From Streptomyces sp. QL37 (lineage in GTDB: Bacteria; Actinomycetota; Actinomycetes; Streptomycetales; Streptomycetaceae), in the NCBI RefSeq assembly GCF_002941025.1, contig NZ_PTJS01000001.1:5089472-5153471 (forward strand): a DNA stretch of 64,000 bases. Direction: 5' to 3'. The notes under the pieces are model-generated. The model saw nothing but the letters and a program-made list of their open reading frames with translations, was not told where the DNA came from and did no database searches. Below are positions 55,354-63,838 of this stretch, in pieces. Numbering within the stretch: position 1 is the stretch's first letter; each line of letters begins with the position of its first letter. A program made the position numbers and the translations under genes.

Positions 55354-56172
55354 ATGAAGTGCGCCGAATGCGGACTGAGACCCGTCGCGTCGACCGTGGG
55401 GCGCTGCACCCGCTGCGCGGCCATGTATCCCTCACCGCCGGACGGACTGATGGCCGCCGCTCCGGCGCCGCCCGCGGAATGGAACCGGCTGAGGTCACCG
55501 CTCGGGCTGAGCAGGGCGGTGGCCGCCCTGCTGGGCGCCGTCGTCGTGACCGACGTGGTCGCGCTCGCCGCGGGGGCGAACATCCGGCGCGAGTACAAGG
55601 GGCTCGGCGGGACGCTGCCGTTCGACCCCGGCCCGGCCATCCGGGCCGAGAACCTCTACGGGATGGCCGGAGGCCTCCAGACGCTGGCGCTGCTGGCCAC
55701 CGCCGTCGTCTTCATCATCTGGTTCCACCGGGTGCGGGTGAACGCAGAGGTGTTCGACGCCGGGGTGCAGCCCATGAGGCCGGGCTGGGCGATCGGCGCC
55801 TGGTTCGTCCCGTTCGGCAACTTGTGGCTGCCGCGCCGGGTCGCCGGCGGGGTCTGGGCGGCGAGCGCGCGGACGGACCGGGACGGAAGCCGGCGCGCGG
55901 TCTCCCACGCGCCTCTCGATCTGTGGTGGACGCTGTGGGTCGTGGCAACCCTCTTCTCCCAGGTCGCGACCAGGATCTACGCGCATTCGGAGCTGCCCTC
56001 CGAGACGAGGGACGCCGTCGCCCTGGTCATGGCCGCCGACGCCCTCGACATCGCCGCGGCCGTCCTCGCGATCCTCTTAGTACGGAAACTGACCCGCATG
56101 CAGGGCGAGCGCGCGGCCCTCGGCGCGACCCCGCTGTCCGCCCCCTCTCCGACCGGCCCGGCGCCCGTCTGA
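55354..56172 (+). CDS. DUF4328 membrane protein with N-terminal zinc ribbon; contains a TTA codon
   Basis: A 272-residue protein. Residues 3-24 form a zinc-ribbon-like pattern (CAECG and CTRCA). Four to five membrane helices follow (AVAALLGAVVVTDVVALAAG, LALLATAVVFIIWFHRVRV, WTLWVVATLFSQVATRI, AADALDIAAAVLAILLV). WFVPFGNLWLPRRVAG is the DUF4328 signature. Codon 242 (56077-56079) is TTA, the only in-frame TTA I found in the window, so translation may depend on bldA tRNA. Function unknown. Confidence 0.87.
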   Translation: MKCAECGLRPVASTVGRCTRCAAMYPSPPDGLMAAAPAPPAEWNRLRSPLGLSRAVAALLGAVVVTDVVALAAGANIRREYKGLGGTLPFDPGPAIRAENLYGMAGGLQTLALLATAVVFIIWFHRVRVNAEVFDAGVQPMRPGWAIGAWFVPFGNLWLPRRVAGGVWAASARTDRDGSRRAVSHAPLDLWWTLWVVATLFSQVATRIYAHSELPSETRDAVALVMAADALDIAAAVLAILLVRKLTRMQGERAALGATPLSAPSPTGPAPV

Positions 56173-56243
56173 GTTGACCCGTTTTCGCGCTTCCCCGCGG
56201 TTCGGGGCGGGAAGAATGGCCCGGACCGCGGGGGGAGCGCGAC

Positions 56244-56750
56244 GTGGGTTTCTGGGGCTTGTATCTGGTGGGCCGTAGCGGGGAGCCGCTCATCGGCCAC
56301 CCCGCGCTGCGCGACGCGCGCGAACGGCTCACGCTGCGGGAGTACCGCGCGGACGGCTGGCAGGTCTGGTCCCACCCCACCGAGCCCTCGCTCGGCAGCA
56401 TGACCGCACTCGCCGACGCCGCACGGGCACCGGTCCTCCTCGGCTTCGTCATGGACGGCGTCTGCGTGGCCGTCGAGGCGGCGGCACCGCACAGCGGGTC
56501 CTGGTACGCCTGCCTCGGCAGGGCGCCGATGGCCGCGCACATCGACCGGGACGGCCTGACGCTGGAGGACCTTTTCCTGCCACCCGAGGACGCGGCGGCC
56601 CGGGCCGTCGCATGGGCGGCCGAATCCGGCCAGGGCGTTCTCGAAGGCCCCCTGCTCGAACTGCTGCGGGTCGAGCGGCCCGAGCGGTCCGCGGAGGAAC
56701 TTTTCTTCGCTTTCCTGGACCGTCTGGGCATCGAGCGCCTGTCCGACTGA
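56244..56750 (+). CDS. Conserved hypothetical protein
   Basis: A 168-residue soluble protein beginning MGFWGLYLVGRSGEPLIGHP. There is no membrane helix, signal peptide or metal motif. The C-terminal part (LLELLRVERPERSAEELFFA, FLDRLGIERL) is helical and acidic. The GTG start at 56244 follows GGGGGAG. It stands after the DUF4328 gene on the same strand, 71 bp apart. No family recognised. Confidence 0.72.
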   Translation: MGFWGLYLVGRSGEPLIGHPALRDARERLTLREYRADGWQVWSHPTEPSLGSMTALADAARAPVLLGFVMDGVCVAVEAAAPHSGSWYACLGRAPMAAHIDRDGLTLEDLFLPPEDAAARAVAWAAESGQGVLEGPLLELLRVERPERSAEELFFAFLDRLGIERLSD

Positions 56751-56874
56751 GCCCCCCTTGGTCTCCCGTGCCGGAAGAGTGACGCTTTTCGGCCATCTGG
56801 CGCTGTACGCGGTAACGGGAAGCGGAGTGCTTCCCGACGACCGACTGACCGGTGAACCGATGGGGGAGGCGTCG

Positions 56875-57462
56875 ATGAGTCTGCTGGAGCTGATCGCTCG
56901 TGCCGACGAGCGCGGTCTGGCGGCGAGCGGGGTCGCCTGTCTGGACCGCTGCCTCCCGCCGCCGGAGGACGGGAGCGATCCGGAGCCGCTGCGCCCGCTC
57001 TGGGCGGGGTGCGGGAGTGGCGCGGAATGGGCAGCCGGGCTCGACGCCGCACACGCGGCGCTGGAGGGCGGAGCGGGCCGGGACGCCACGACGGCCCGCG
57101 TCCGCGCGCTGCTCGCCGCCGCGCCCCGGGACTTCGCCGTCGGGCCCCTGCGCGCGTGGGCGGACGCCTGCTCGCTCCTCGCGCTGGACATCCACCGGGA
57201 GTCGGACTTCCCGGCCGGTGACGGCGAGCGGACGGCCGAGGCCTGCCGGGCCGACGGCGCGGTGGGCGGTGGCCCTCTCGTCACGGGAGAGCTGCGCCGC
57301 CAGGCCGCGATCCTGGAGAGTCTCGTCGGGACCGCCGGAACGCCGGGCGGTGCGCCGGGCCTGCGCCGGGCCCTGGATCTGTCGACGGAGGGCCGGCGGG
57401 TGCTGCGCGCGGTGATGTCCCGTCGCGCCCGCGGCCATGGCCGGCCGGCGGCGTGCCCCTGA
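56875..57462 (+). CDS. Hypothetical protein
   Basis: A 195-residue protein, Ala/Arg/Gly-rich, with the N-terminus MSLLELIARADERGLAASGV and a pattern of Cys at about 21 and 25 (ACLDRCL). There is no hydrophobic helix. ATG 56875 has GGGGGAGG 5 bases upstream; a longer frame beginning at 56758 lacks a good site. No family recognised. Its G+C third-position bias is normal for the window, which supports coding. Confidence 0.65.
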   Translation: MSLLELIARADERGLAASGVACLDRCLPPPEDGSDPEPLRPLWAGCGSGAEWAAGLDAAHAALEGGAGRDATTARVRALLAAAPRDFAVGPLRAWADACSLLALDIHRESDFPAGDGERTAEACRADGAVGGGPLVTGELRRQAAILESLVGTAGTPGGAPGLRRALDLSTEGRRVLRAVMSRRARGHGRPAACP

Positions 57463-57733
57463 CGTGACGTCATGAGGGGAGGGGACGACGACCGGGGCCG
57501 CCACCCCCCACAGGAGAGGCCCCGGCCGTCTTCCACGGGGCCGCGGAGCGACCCCGTACTCATCTCAGCGTCACGGGTGCGTTTTCTGTCACACCGCACT
57601 GGGTCAGGAGACAGTTGCGGGTTGTACAAGTCATGGACGGGGCACCGTCCGACCACGTAGCGTGCTGAGTCGCGCAGCGTGGCGCAGTAGTGGTGACCAG
57701 CTACGATTCGGATCAGCAGGGCGGGTTGAGGGA

Positions 57734-58417
57734 GTGCTGGGGGACGACGCGGAGCTGACCGCCGCGGTGCTCGCGGCACAGGACGGGGACGAGGACGCCT
57801 TCCGGACTGTGTATCGCGCCGTGCACCCACGGCTGCTCGGCTACATACGGACGCTGGTCGGTGAACCGGACGCCGAGGACGTGGCGTCCGAGTCCTGGCT
57901 GCAGATAGCGCGTGACCTCGACCGCTTCAGCGGGGACGCCGACCGGTTCCGCGGCTGGGCGGCCCGGATAGCGCGCAACCGCTCGCTCGACCACATACGG
58001 ATGCGGGGCAGGCGCCCCGCGATCGGCGGCGACGAGAGCGAACTGGCCGGCGAGCCCGCCGAGTCCGACACCGCGGGCGAGGCACTGGAGTCGCTGGCCA
58101 CCGGTCGCACCATGTCCCTCATCGCCCAGCTGCCCCAGGACCAGGCCGAGGCGGTCGTGCTCCGCGTGGTGATCGGTCTCGACGCGAAGAGCGCGGCGCT
58201 GACGCTGGGCAAGCGCCCCGGCGCGGTGCGCACCGCCGCACACCGAGGACTGAAACGGCTGGCGGAGCTGGTCGGCGCCGACAACGGCCCGGAGGAGGAC
58301 ATTCCGGCGGCGGGAGCGGAGCTCGGCGCCGTGCCCGCACAACGCCTCGGCCGCCAGGGTGCGGTGGCACCCGCCGGTGTGACGCATTCGCGTCCGTGGA
58401 CGCAGAAGGACATGTGA
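57734..58417 (+). CDS. ECF-type RNA polymerase sigma factor
   Basis: A 227-residue sigma factor. Region 2 is AFRTVYRAVHPRLLGYIRTL through EDVASESWLQIARDLDRFSG and WAARIARNRSLDHIRMRGRR; region 4 is LPQDQAEAVVLRVVIGLDAK and AALTLGKRPGAVRTAAHRGL. A 45-residue C-terminal extension follows. I used GTG 57734 (VLGDDAELT) because the family begins there; the upstream frame is extended by chance. The stop overlaps the ATG of the next gene (TGATG), so a coupled anti-sigma partner is likely. Confidence 0.93.
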   Translation: MLGDDAELTAAVLAAQDGDEDAFRTVYRAVHPRLLGYIRTLVGEPDAEDVASESWLQIARDLDRFSGDADRFRGWAARIARNRSLDHIRMRGRRPAIGGDESELAGEPAESDTAGEALESLATGRTMSLIAQLPQDQAEAVVLRVVIGLDAKSAALTLGKRPGAVRTAAHRGLKRLAELVGADNGPEEDIPAAGAELGAVPAQRLGRQGAVAPAGVTHSRPWTQKDM

Positions 58418-59493
58418 TGGCCGACGAGCAGTACGAGTGGCTTGACGCGGAAGCGGCGGAGATGTTGCTCCGTGGCGAGTCCGTCGAGCCCGTCGACGAT
58501 CACGCGAGGACCGAGGCCCGCCGGGTGGAGGCGGCGCTGCGCGCGCTGCGCGCCCCCGGCCCGTCCGGTGACGAACTGCCCGGGGAGGCCGCGGTGCTGG
58601 CCGCCTTCCGTGAGGCGTCCCGGGGCGGGAAGCGGGCCGGAGCGGCGAGCCCCACCGGGATCGCGGGGCAGCCGGACGCACAGCACACCGTACGGATCGG
58701 GGCGACGCGCACGGCCCCGCCCCGGCGCCCGCGATGGGCCCGCCCGCTGCGCTACGGCCTCGCCGTCTCGCTCGCCGGGTGCGCGCTCGGCGGGGTGGCG
58801 GTCGCCGGGGGCACGGGCATGCTTCCCGCACCGTTCGGCGGCAAGGACTCGCCGGTTCCGGCCGCGTCCGTCTCGGCGTCCGCGTCTTCCGAGGAGCTGG
58901 GCGCCGAGGTGCCCGACGCCGGTGAACCGCCCTCGCCGCTGCCCTCCGTCACGCCGGATGCGCCCAGCTCCCCGTCCCCGACGGACGTGCCGGACGGCGG
59001 GGTGCCCGGAGACGATCCGGGCACCGGGCAGGACGACGGTGGTGCGGCGGACCGCGAGGACACCGGCCGGGACAGCGGCACCGGGGATGCCGAGGACGGC
59101 ACGGCCGCACCCCAGGCGCCCGGAACGTCCCCGGCCGAGGTGCTCAAGAAGTCGGCCAAGGCCTGCCGCGCCTACCGCGAGAACACCCTGAGCCGGGAGG
59201 AGAGGTCCCGGCTCCTCGAACTGGCCGACGGGGAACGCAACCTGGGCCGTTTCTGCGACCGCCTCCTCGGTCCGGACGACCGTGACGGCGGGAGCGGTGA
59301 GGACGGCCGGGACGACGACGGGAACAACGGCAAGGGCGACGGCAAGGACGGCGGTGGCTCCCTGCCCGCGATCACCTTCCGTGCGCCCTCCGAGGGGGCC
59401 GCGCAGGACGACGCGCCGCAGGACGGCGGCGAGCGGGCGACGGCCGGGCCCGCCGCGAGCGCACCCTCCGCGCCCCTGTCGGCAACGCGCTGA
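58417..59493 (+). CDS. Membrane-anchored putative anti-sigma factor
   Basis: A 358-residue protein. The N-terminal 110 residues (MADEQYEWLDAEAAEMLLRG) are acidic and cytoplasmic with no Cys, so there is no zinc anti-sigma (HxxxCxxC) motif. One membrane helix (YGLAVSLAGCALGGVAVAGG, about 110-130) leads to a long Ser/Pro/Gly/Asp-rich outer region with a small helical block containing two Cys (KSAKACRAYRENTLSREERS, LGRFCDRLLG). Position and coupling to the sigma gene indicate an anti-sigma role. The extracytoplasmic sensor is not recognisable. Confidence 0.75.
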   Translation: MADEQYEWLDAEAAEMLLRGESVEPVDDHARTEARRVEAALRALRAPGPSGDELPGEAAVLAAFREASRGGKRAGAASPTGIAGQPDAQHTVRIGATRTAPPRRPRWARPLRYGLAVSLAGCALGGVAVAGGTGMLPAPFGGKDSPVPAASVSASASSEELGAEVPDAGEPPSPLPSVTPDAPSSPSPTDVPDGGVPGDDPGTGQDDGGAADREDTGRDSGTGDAEDGTAAPQAPGTSPAEVLKKSAKACRAYRENTLSREERSRLLELADGERNLGRFCDRLLGPDDRDGGSGEDGRDDDGNNGKGDGKDGGGSLPAITFRAPSEGAAQDDAPQDGGERATAGPAASAPSAPLSATR

Positions 59494-59695
59494 CCTGCGC
59501 GAACAACTCGGCAGTAACGTTCTTCGGCGGTCCGGCGCAGTAATAAGTGCCGACTGGTCATCGGCCGCGCAACGAGCCGGGGTTCCCCCCGTACCTTCGG
59601 CTCGGCGCATCCGGCGCGGGCGGGACACGTTCCCCCGGTCCCGCCCGCGCCCCTGACCGGTCGAACCCGTCCGTCGACGATGCGGGCCGGACGGA

Positions 59696-60583
59696 CTACT
59701 GGTAGATGACGACCTTGTCGCCGTCCCGTACCTGGGCGAAGAGCGACGCGATCTTCCCTTCGTCCCGTACGTTCACGCAGCCGTGCGAGGCGCCGTCGTA
59801 ACCGCGCGCCGCGAAGTCGGACGAGTAGTGCACCGCCTGGCCGCCGCTGAAGAACATGGCGTACGGCATGGGGGAGTCGTAGAGCGTCGACACGTGGTGG
59901 CGGGACTTCCAGTACACCGAGAAGGCGCCTTCACGGGTGGGCGTGTACTGCGAGCCGAACCGCACGTCCATCGTCGAGACGACCCTGCCGTCGATCATCC
60001 AGGACAGGCTGCGGCTGTTCTTGCTGATGCACAGGACGCGGCCCTTCATGCAGCGGGCGTCGGGCTTCGCGGCCGCCGGCGTGGCCGGCGGGTCGAGTTC
60101 CTTCGCCGTCGGCTGCCGCGTCATCGCGAGCAGCCGCTCCCAGGTCACCGTGTCGGTCCGGCCCGTGCGGGCCAGGCCCCGCTTGCCCTGGAAGGACTGC
60201 ACGGACGCGACGGTCACGGTGCCGTAGTACCCGGTGGGGCTGCGGTCGAAGTGGCCGATCTGGCGCAGCCGGGCCTGGAGTTCCCGTACGCGCCCGCTCC
60301 GGTCGCCGACGGACATCAGGGTGCTGGGCTGCGGAGAGGGGCGTGTGCTCGGTGTCCGGGAGGGAGTGGCCGAGGAGCCCGCCAGGTCGCCGCCCGGCTT
60401 GGCGTCGTCCGGTGCGGGCGAGGGGGGCGGGGGCGCCTCCACCGGGAGGGCGGTGGGCTCCGCCGCTCCCACCGTCTCTACCTTGCAGCCCGTCGTCAGC
60501 GTGGCGAGTGCGAGTACACCCACGGCCGCCGCGCCCGCCGCGCGCACCCCGCGCGCGTATCCGTCCGTCCGTGTGCGTCTCAT
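59696..60583 (-). CDS. L,D-transpeptidase lipoprotein (YkuD) with peptidoglycan-binding domain
   Basis: A 295-residue protein. The lipobox LTTGC has Cys33. A Pro/Ser-rich linker is followed by a peptidoglycan-binding domain (RVRELQARLRQIGHFDRSPT, SVQSFQGKRGL) and a YkuD domain with the catalytic SHGCVNVRD (His/Cys). It should form 3-3 cross-links or attach proteins to peptidoglycan on the outer face. The ATG start is at 60583. The gene is divergent from the mutase large subunit across 248 bp. Confidence 0.93.
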   Translation of the reverse strand: MRRTRTDGYARGVRAAGAAAVGVLALATLTTGCKVETVGAAEPTALPVEAPPPPSPAPDDAKPGGDLAGSSATPSRTPSTRPSPQPSTLMSVGDRSGRVRELQARLRQIGHFDRSPTGYYGTVTVASVQSFQGKRGLARTGRTDTVTWERLLAMTRQPTAKELDPPATPAAAKPDARCMKGRVLCISKNSRSLSWMIDGRVVSTMDVRFGSQYTPTREGAFSVYWKSRHHVSTLYDSPMPYAMFFSGGQAVHYSSDFAARGYDGASHGCVNVRDEGKIASLFAQVRDGDKVVIYQ

Positions 60584-60831
60584 CCTCGGCCCCCTGGTCT
60601 CCGCCCGTCACCGCCCGGTCGCGCGTGACCCTTCGGCACGGATATCTCATGGGACGGATTCCCGTCCTGCCCGGTTGCCGAATCCTGTCCATGATGGGAG
60701 ACATACGTCCAGGCTTCCGGACATGGGCTGTGAGCAAGGTCCCAGCAGAGGGATCCCAAGGGCACGGGCGCCGGGGCCGGAGTCCGTCGCGAGGTTGTTA
60801 CCCATAAGTAGCTTGAACGGGAGGCACAGCA
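60584..60831. promoter_or_regulatory. 248-bp divergent promoter region (L,D-transpeptidase / mutase)
   Basis: No gene visible. It should contain the two outward promoters. A GGGAGG ribosome binding site for the mutase is at 60820-60825. No B12 riboswitch features were seen. Confidence 0.5.
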
Positions 60832-62412
60832 ATGACGCGTGAGTCGGAGTCGGGACTGCCCATCGAGCCGGTCTACGGGCCGGAGGCCCTCGCCGGCTGG
60901 CGGGCCGAGGAGAAGCTCGGCGAGCCGGGCGCCTTCCCCTTCACGCGTGGTGTGTATCCGTCGATGTACACGGGGCGGCCGTGGACGATGCGGCAGTACG
61001 CCGGGTTCGGTACCGCCGCCGAGTCCAACGCCCGTTACAAGCAGTTGATCGCCAACGGCACGACGGGACTCTCCGTCGCGTTCGACCTGCCCACCCAGAT
61101 GGGGCACGACTCGGACGCCCCCATCGCCTCCGGTGAGGTCGGCAAGGTCGGCGTGGCGATCGACTCGCTCGACGACATGCGCGTCCTGTTCGGCGGGATC
61201 CCGCTGGACGAGGTCTCCACCTCGATGACCATCAACGCCCCGGCCGCGCTCCTCCTGCTGCTCTACCAACTGGTCGCCGAGGAGCAGGGCGTCCCGGCGG
61301 ACCGGCTGACGGGCACCATCCAGAACGACGTGCTCAAGGAGTACATCGCCCGGGGCACGTACATCTTCCCGCCCAAGCCCTCGCTGCGGCTGATCGCGGA
61401 CATCTTCAAGTACTGCCGGGCCGAGATCCCGAAGTGGAACACCATCTCCATCTCCGGCTACCACATGGCGGAGGCCGGCGCCTCGCCCGCACAGGAGATC
61501 GCCTTCACCCTCGCGGACGGCATCGAGTACGTCCGCACCGCCGTCTCGGCCGGCATGGACGTGGACGACTTCGCGCCGCGCCTGTCCTTCTTCTTCGTCG
61601 CCCGTACGACGATCCTGGAGGAGGTCGCCAAATTCCGTGCCGCGCGCCGGATCTGGGCGAAGGTGATGCGGGAGGAGTTCGGCGCGAAGAACCCCAAGTC
61701 CCTGATGCTGCGCTTCCACACCCAGACCGCCGGGGTCCAGCTCACCGCCCAGCAGCCCGAGGTCAACCTGGTCCGGGTCGCCGTGCAGGGCCTGGGCGCG
61801 GTCCTGGGCGGCACGCAGTCACTGCACACCAACTCCTTCGACGAGGCCATCGCCCTGCCGACCGACAAGTCCGCCCGCCTCGCACTGCGCACCCAGCAGG
61901 TCCTGGCCTACGAGACGGACGTCACGGCGACGGTGGACCCCTTCGCCGGGTCCTACGTCGTCGAGAGGATGACCGACGACGTCGAAGCCGCGGCGCTGGA
62001 ACTGATGCTCAAGGTCGAGGACATGGGCGGCGCGGTCGACGCCATCGAACGCGGCTTCCAGAAGGGCGAGATCGAGCGCAGCGCCTATCGCATCGCCCAG
62101 GAGACGGACAGCGGTGAACGCGTCGTCGTCGGCGTGAACCGCTTCCGCCTCGACGAGGAGGAGCCGTACGAGCCGCTCCGCGTCGACCCGGCGATCGAGG
62201 CCCAGCAGGCGGCCCGGCTGGCGAAGCTCCGCGCCGAACGCGACCAGGGGGCGGTGGACGCGGCGCTGGCGGAGCTGAAGAAGGCGGCCGAGGGTACGGA
62301 CAACGTGCTCCACCCGATGAAGGACGCGCTCAGGGCCCGGGCCACGGTGGGCGAGGTCTGCGACGCGCTGCGGGAGGTCTGGGGGGCGTACGTCCCGACG
62401 GACGCGTTCTGA
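60832..62412 (+). CDS. Acyl-CoA mutase large subunit, methylmalonyl-CoA mutase type, without B12 domain
   Basis: A 526-residue catalytic TIM-barrel subunit of the B12-dependent acyl-CoA mutase family ([90 protein letters not shown]). The C-terminal cobalamin domain is absent, so a separate small subunit is needed; the icmB-like product of 8016-8429 is a candidate. Tyr56 and Arg174 match the methylmalonyl-CoA-binding Tyr89/Arg207 of MutB, whereas IcmA has Phe/Gln at these sites. This predicts a dicarboxylic (methylmalonyl-type) substrate, not isobutyryl-CoA. GGGAGG precedes the ATG. Confidence 0.9.
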   Translation: MTRESESGLPIEPVYGPEALAGWRAEEKLGEPGAFPFTRGVYPSMYTGRPWTMRQYAGFGTAAESNARYKQLIANGTTGLSVAFDLPTQMGHDSDAPIASGEVGKVGVAIDSLDDMRVLFGGIPLDEVSTSMTINAPAALLLLLYQLVAEEQGVPADRLTGTIQNDVLKEYIARGTYIFPPKPSLRLIADIFKYCRAEIPKWNTISISGYHMAEAGASPAQEIAFTLADGIEYVRTAVSAGMDVDDFAPRLSFFFVARTTILEEVAKFRAARRIWAKVMREEFGAKNPKSLMLRFHTQTAGVQLTAQQPEVNLVRVAVQGLGAVLGGTQSLHTNSFDEAIALPTDKSARLALRTQQVLAYETDVTATVDPFAGSYVVERMTDDVEAAALELMLKVEDMGGAVDAIERGFQKGEIERSAYRIAQETDSGERVVVGVNRFRLDEEEPYEPLRVDPAIEAQQAARLAKLRAERDQGAVDAALAELKKAAEGTDNVLHPMKDALRARATVGEVCDALREVWGAYVPTDAF

Positions 62413-62502
62413 AGGGCTCGGCCATCCTCACGGGTGATCTCCTGCCGATCGGCCGCACCCGTGGATAGGCTCGTGAACAGTGGTCTCCGAAAGGAGGATG
62501 CC

Positions 62503-63108
62503 GTGGCTGTGATACAGCACGAGGAGTTGGTGACGATGCAGTCCGAGCTGACGATCGGCGAGGCGGCCGAACAGGCCGCACGCTCGCTGCCCGGGCATCG
62601 CGTGGAGATTCTCCAGGGGAGGCTCACTGTGACACCACCGGCCGACGGATCGCACGCTCTGGCACTGTCCTGGCTCAGCGAGGAATTCGGCGCGCGAGCT
62701 CGCGGGGTCGGGCTGAGACTGGTCCAGGCGGTCGGGCTCTGGCTACCCACCGGGCCGGACGACTACGCGATTCCTGATCTCGCGGTCGTCGAGTCCGACT
62801 TCCGCGACGCCCATGTCATGAGGAACTGCTACGCCCCGCACGTCTTCCGCATGGTCCTGGAGGTCACCTCGACCAACTGGGCGGACGACCTCGGCCCCAA
62901 GGTCGAGGGCTACGCCCAGGCCGGAATCCCGGTCTACGTCGTGGCGGACCGCAAGCACGACCAGGTGCTGGTCTGCACCGATCCCCGGGGTGGTGAGTAC
63001 AGGACCCGGACGCCCCACAAGCGGGGCATGTCCTTCAGCGTGCCGGACGTGGTCGGGGTGGAGATGGAGCTCTCGGTGGACCGACTGCTGGACGGCGACG
63101 AGGGCTGA
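62503..63108 (+). CDS. Uma2/DUF820-family putative endonuclease
   Basis: A 201-residue protein of the restriction-endonuclease-like Uma2 family. Seen: HRVEILQGRLTVTPPADGSH, the acidic LPTGPDDYAIPDLAVVES block (PD motif), VLEVTSTNWADDLGPKVEGY (E...K motif) and YAQAGIPVYVVADRKHDQVL. Many such copies exist in Streptomyces and their role is not known. GTG 62503 has AAAGGAGG upstream. It stands alone between the mutase and the LysE-type gene. Confidence 0.88.
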   Translation: MAVIQHEELVTMQSELTIGEAAEQAARSLPGHRVEILQGRLTVTPPADGSHALALSWLSEEFGARARGVGLRLVQAVGLWLPTGPDDYAIPDLAVVESDFRDAHVMRNCYAPHVFRMVLEVTSTNWADDLGPKVEGYAQAGIPVYVVADRKHDQVLVCTDPRGGEYRTRTPHKRGMSFSVPDVVGVEMELSVDRLLDGDEG

Positions 63109-63166
63109 CCGGCCGCATTCTGGACCGCCCCGCCGGGGTGTCGTACCCGCGTGCGACACTCCGTTC

Positions 63167-63826
63167 ATGCTGGGTGTCACCGATCTTCCGACCTATCTCG
63201 CCGGCCTTGTGCTGATCATTCTGCTGCCGGGGCCGAATTCGCTGTACGTGCTCTCCGTCGCCGCCAGGCGCGGGGTGCGCACCGGTTATGTGGCCGCCGC
63301 CGGGGTGTGGACCGGGGACACGATCCTGATGACGCTGTCCGCGCTGGGCGCCGCCTCGCTGCTCCAGACGACGCCCCTGCTCTTCGCGGTCGTCAAGTTC
63401 GCCGGCGCGGGCTATCTGACCTGGATGGCGATCGGGATGATGCGGACGGCCTTGACGATGTGGCGCGAGCGGCACCAGCACATGGCCGAGCTGACGCTGG
63501 AGGACGAGGCGCCGGCGAAGGACGCCGAGCGTCCCTACCGGCGGGCGCTCGTGGTCAGCCTGCTCAATCCGAAGCTGATCCTGTTCCTCATCTCCTTCTT
63601 CGTGCAGTTCGTCGATCCGGGTTACGCCTATCCCGCGCTCTCCTTCCTGCTTCTGGGGACGCTGCTCCAGATCAGCAGCTTCCTCTACCTCTCCGCGCTC
63701 ATATTCGGAGGCACCCGCCTGGCCGCCGCCTTCCGCCGCCGTAAGCGGCTGTCGGCGGGGGCCACTTCGGCGGCGGGTGTGCTGTTCCTCGGGTTCGCGG
63801 CGAAGCTGTCGTTCAGCAGCGTGTGA
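63167..63826 (+). CDS. LysE/RhtB-family amino-acid exporter (LeuE-like)
   Basis: A 219-residue transporter with six likely membrane helices. LLPGPNSLYVLSVAARRGVR and GVWTGDTILMTLSALGAASLL are the conserved LysE/RhtB N-terminal blocks, and SLLNPKLILFLISFFVQFVD lies in the second half. The ATG is at 63167. It probably exports a hydrophobic amino acid such as leucine; the exact substrate is inferred only. It is convergent with a MarR-type gene that could regulate it, though the tails face each other. Confidence 0.88.
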   Translation: MLGVTDLPTYLAGLVLIILLPGPNSLYVLSVAARRGVRTGYVAAAGVWTGDTILMTLSALGAASLLQTTPLLFAVVKFAGAGYLTWMAIGMMRTALTMWRERHQHMAELTLEDEAPAKDAERPYRRALVVSLLNPKLILFLISFFVQFVDPGYAYPALSFLLLGTLLQISSFLYLSALIFGGTRLAAAFRRRKRLSAGATSAAGVLFLGFAAKLSFSSV

Positions 63827-63838
63827 GCCCGGCCCGGG

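Noticed and set aside
60584..60831. Possible cobalamin riboswitch upstream of the mutase
   Set aside because: No B12-box-like sequence was seen on the plus strand; the region looks like an ordinary divergent promoter.
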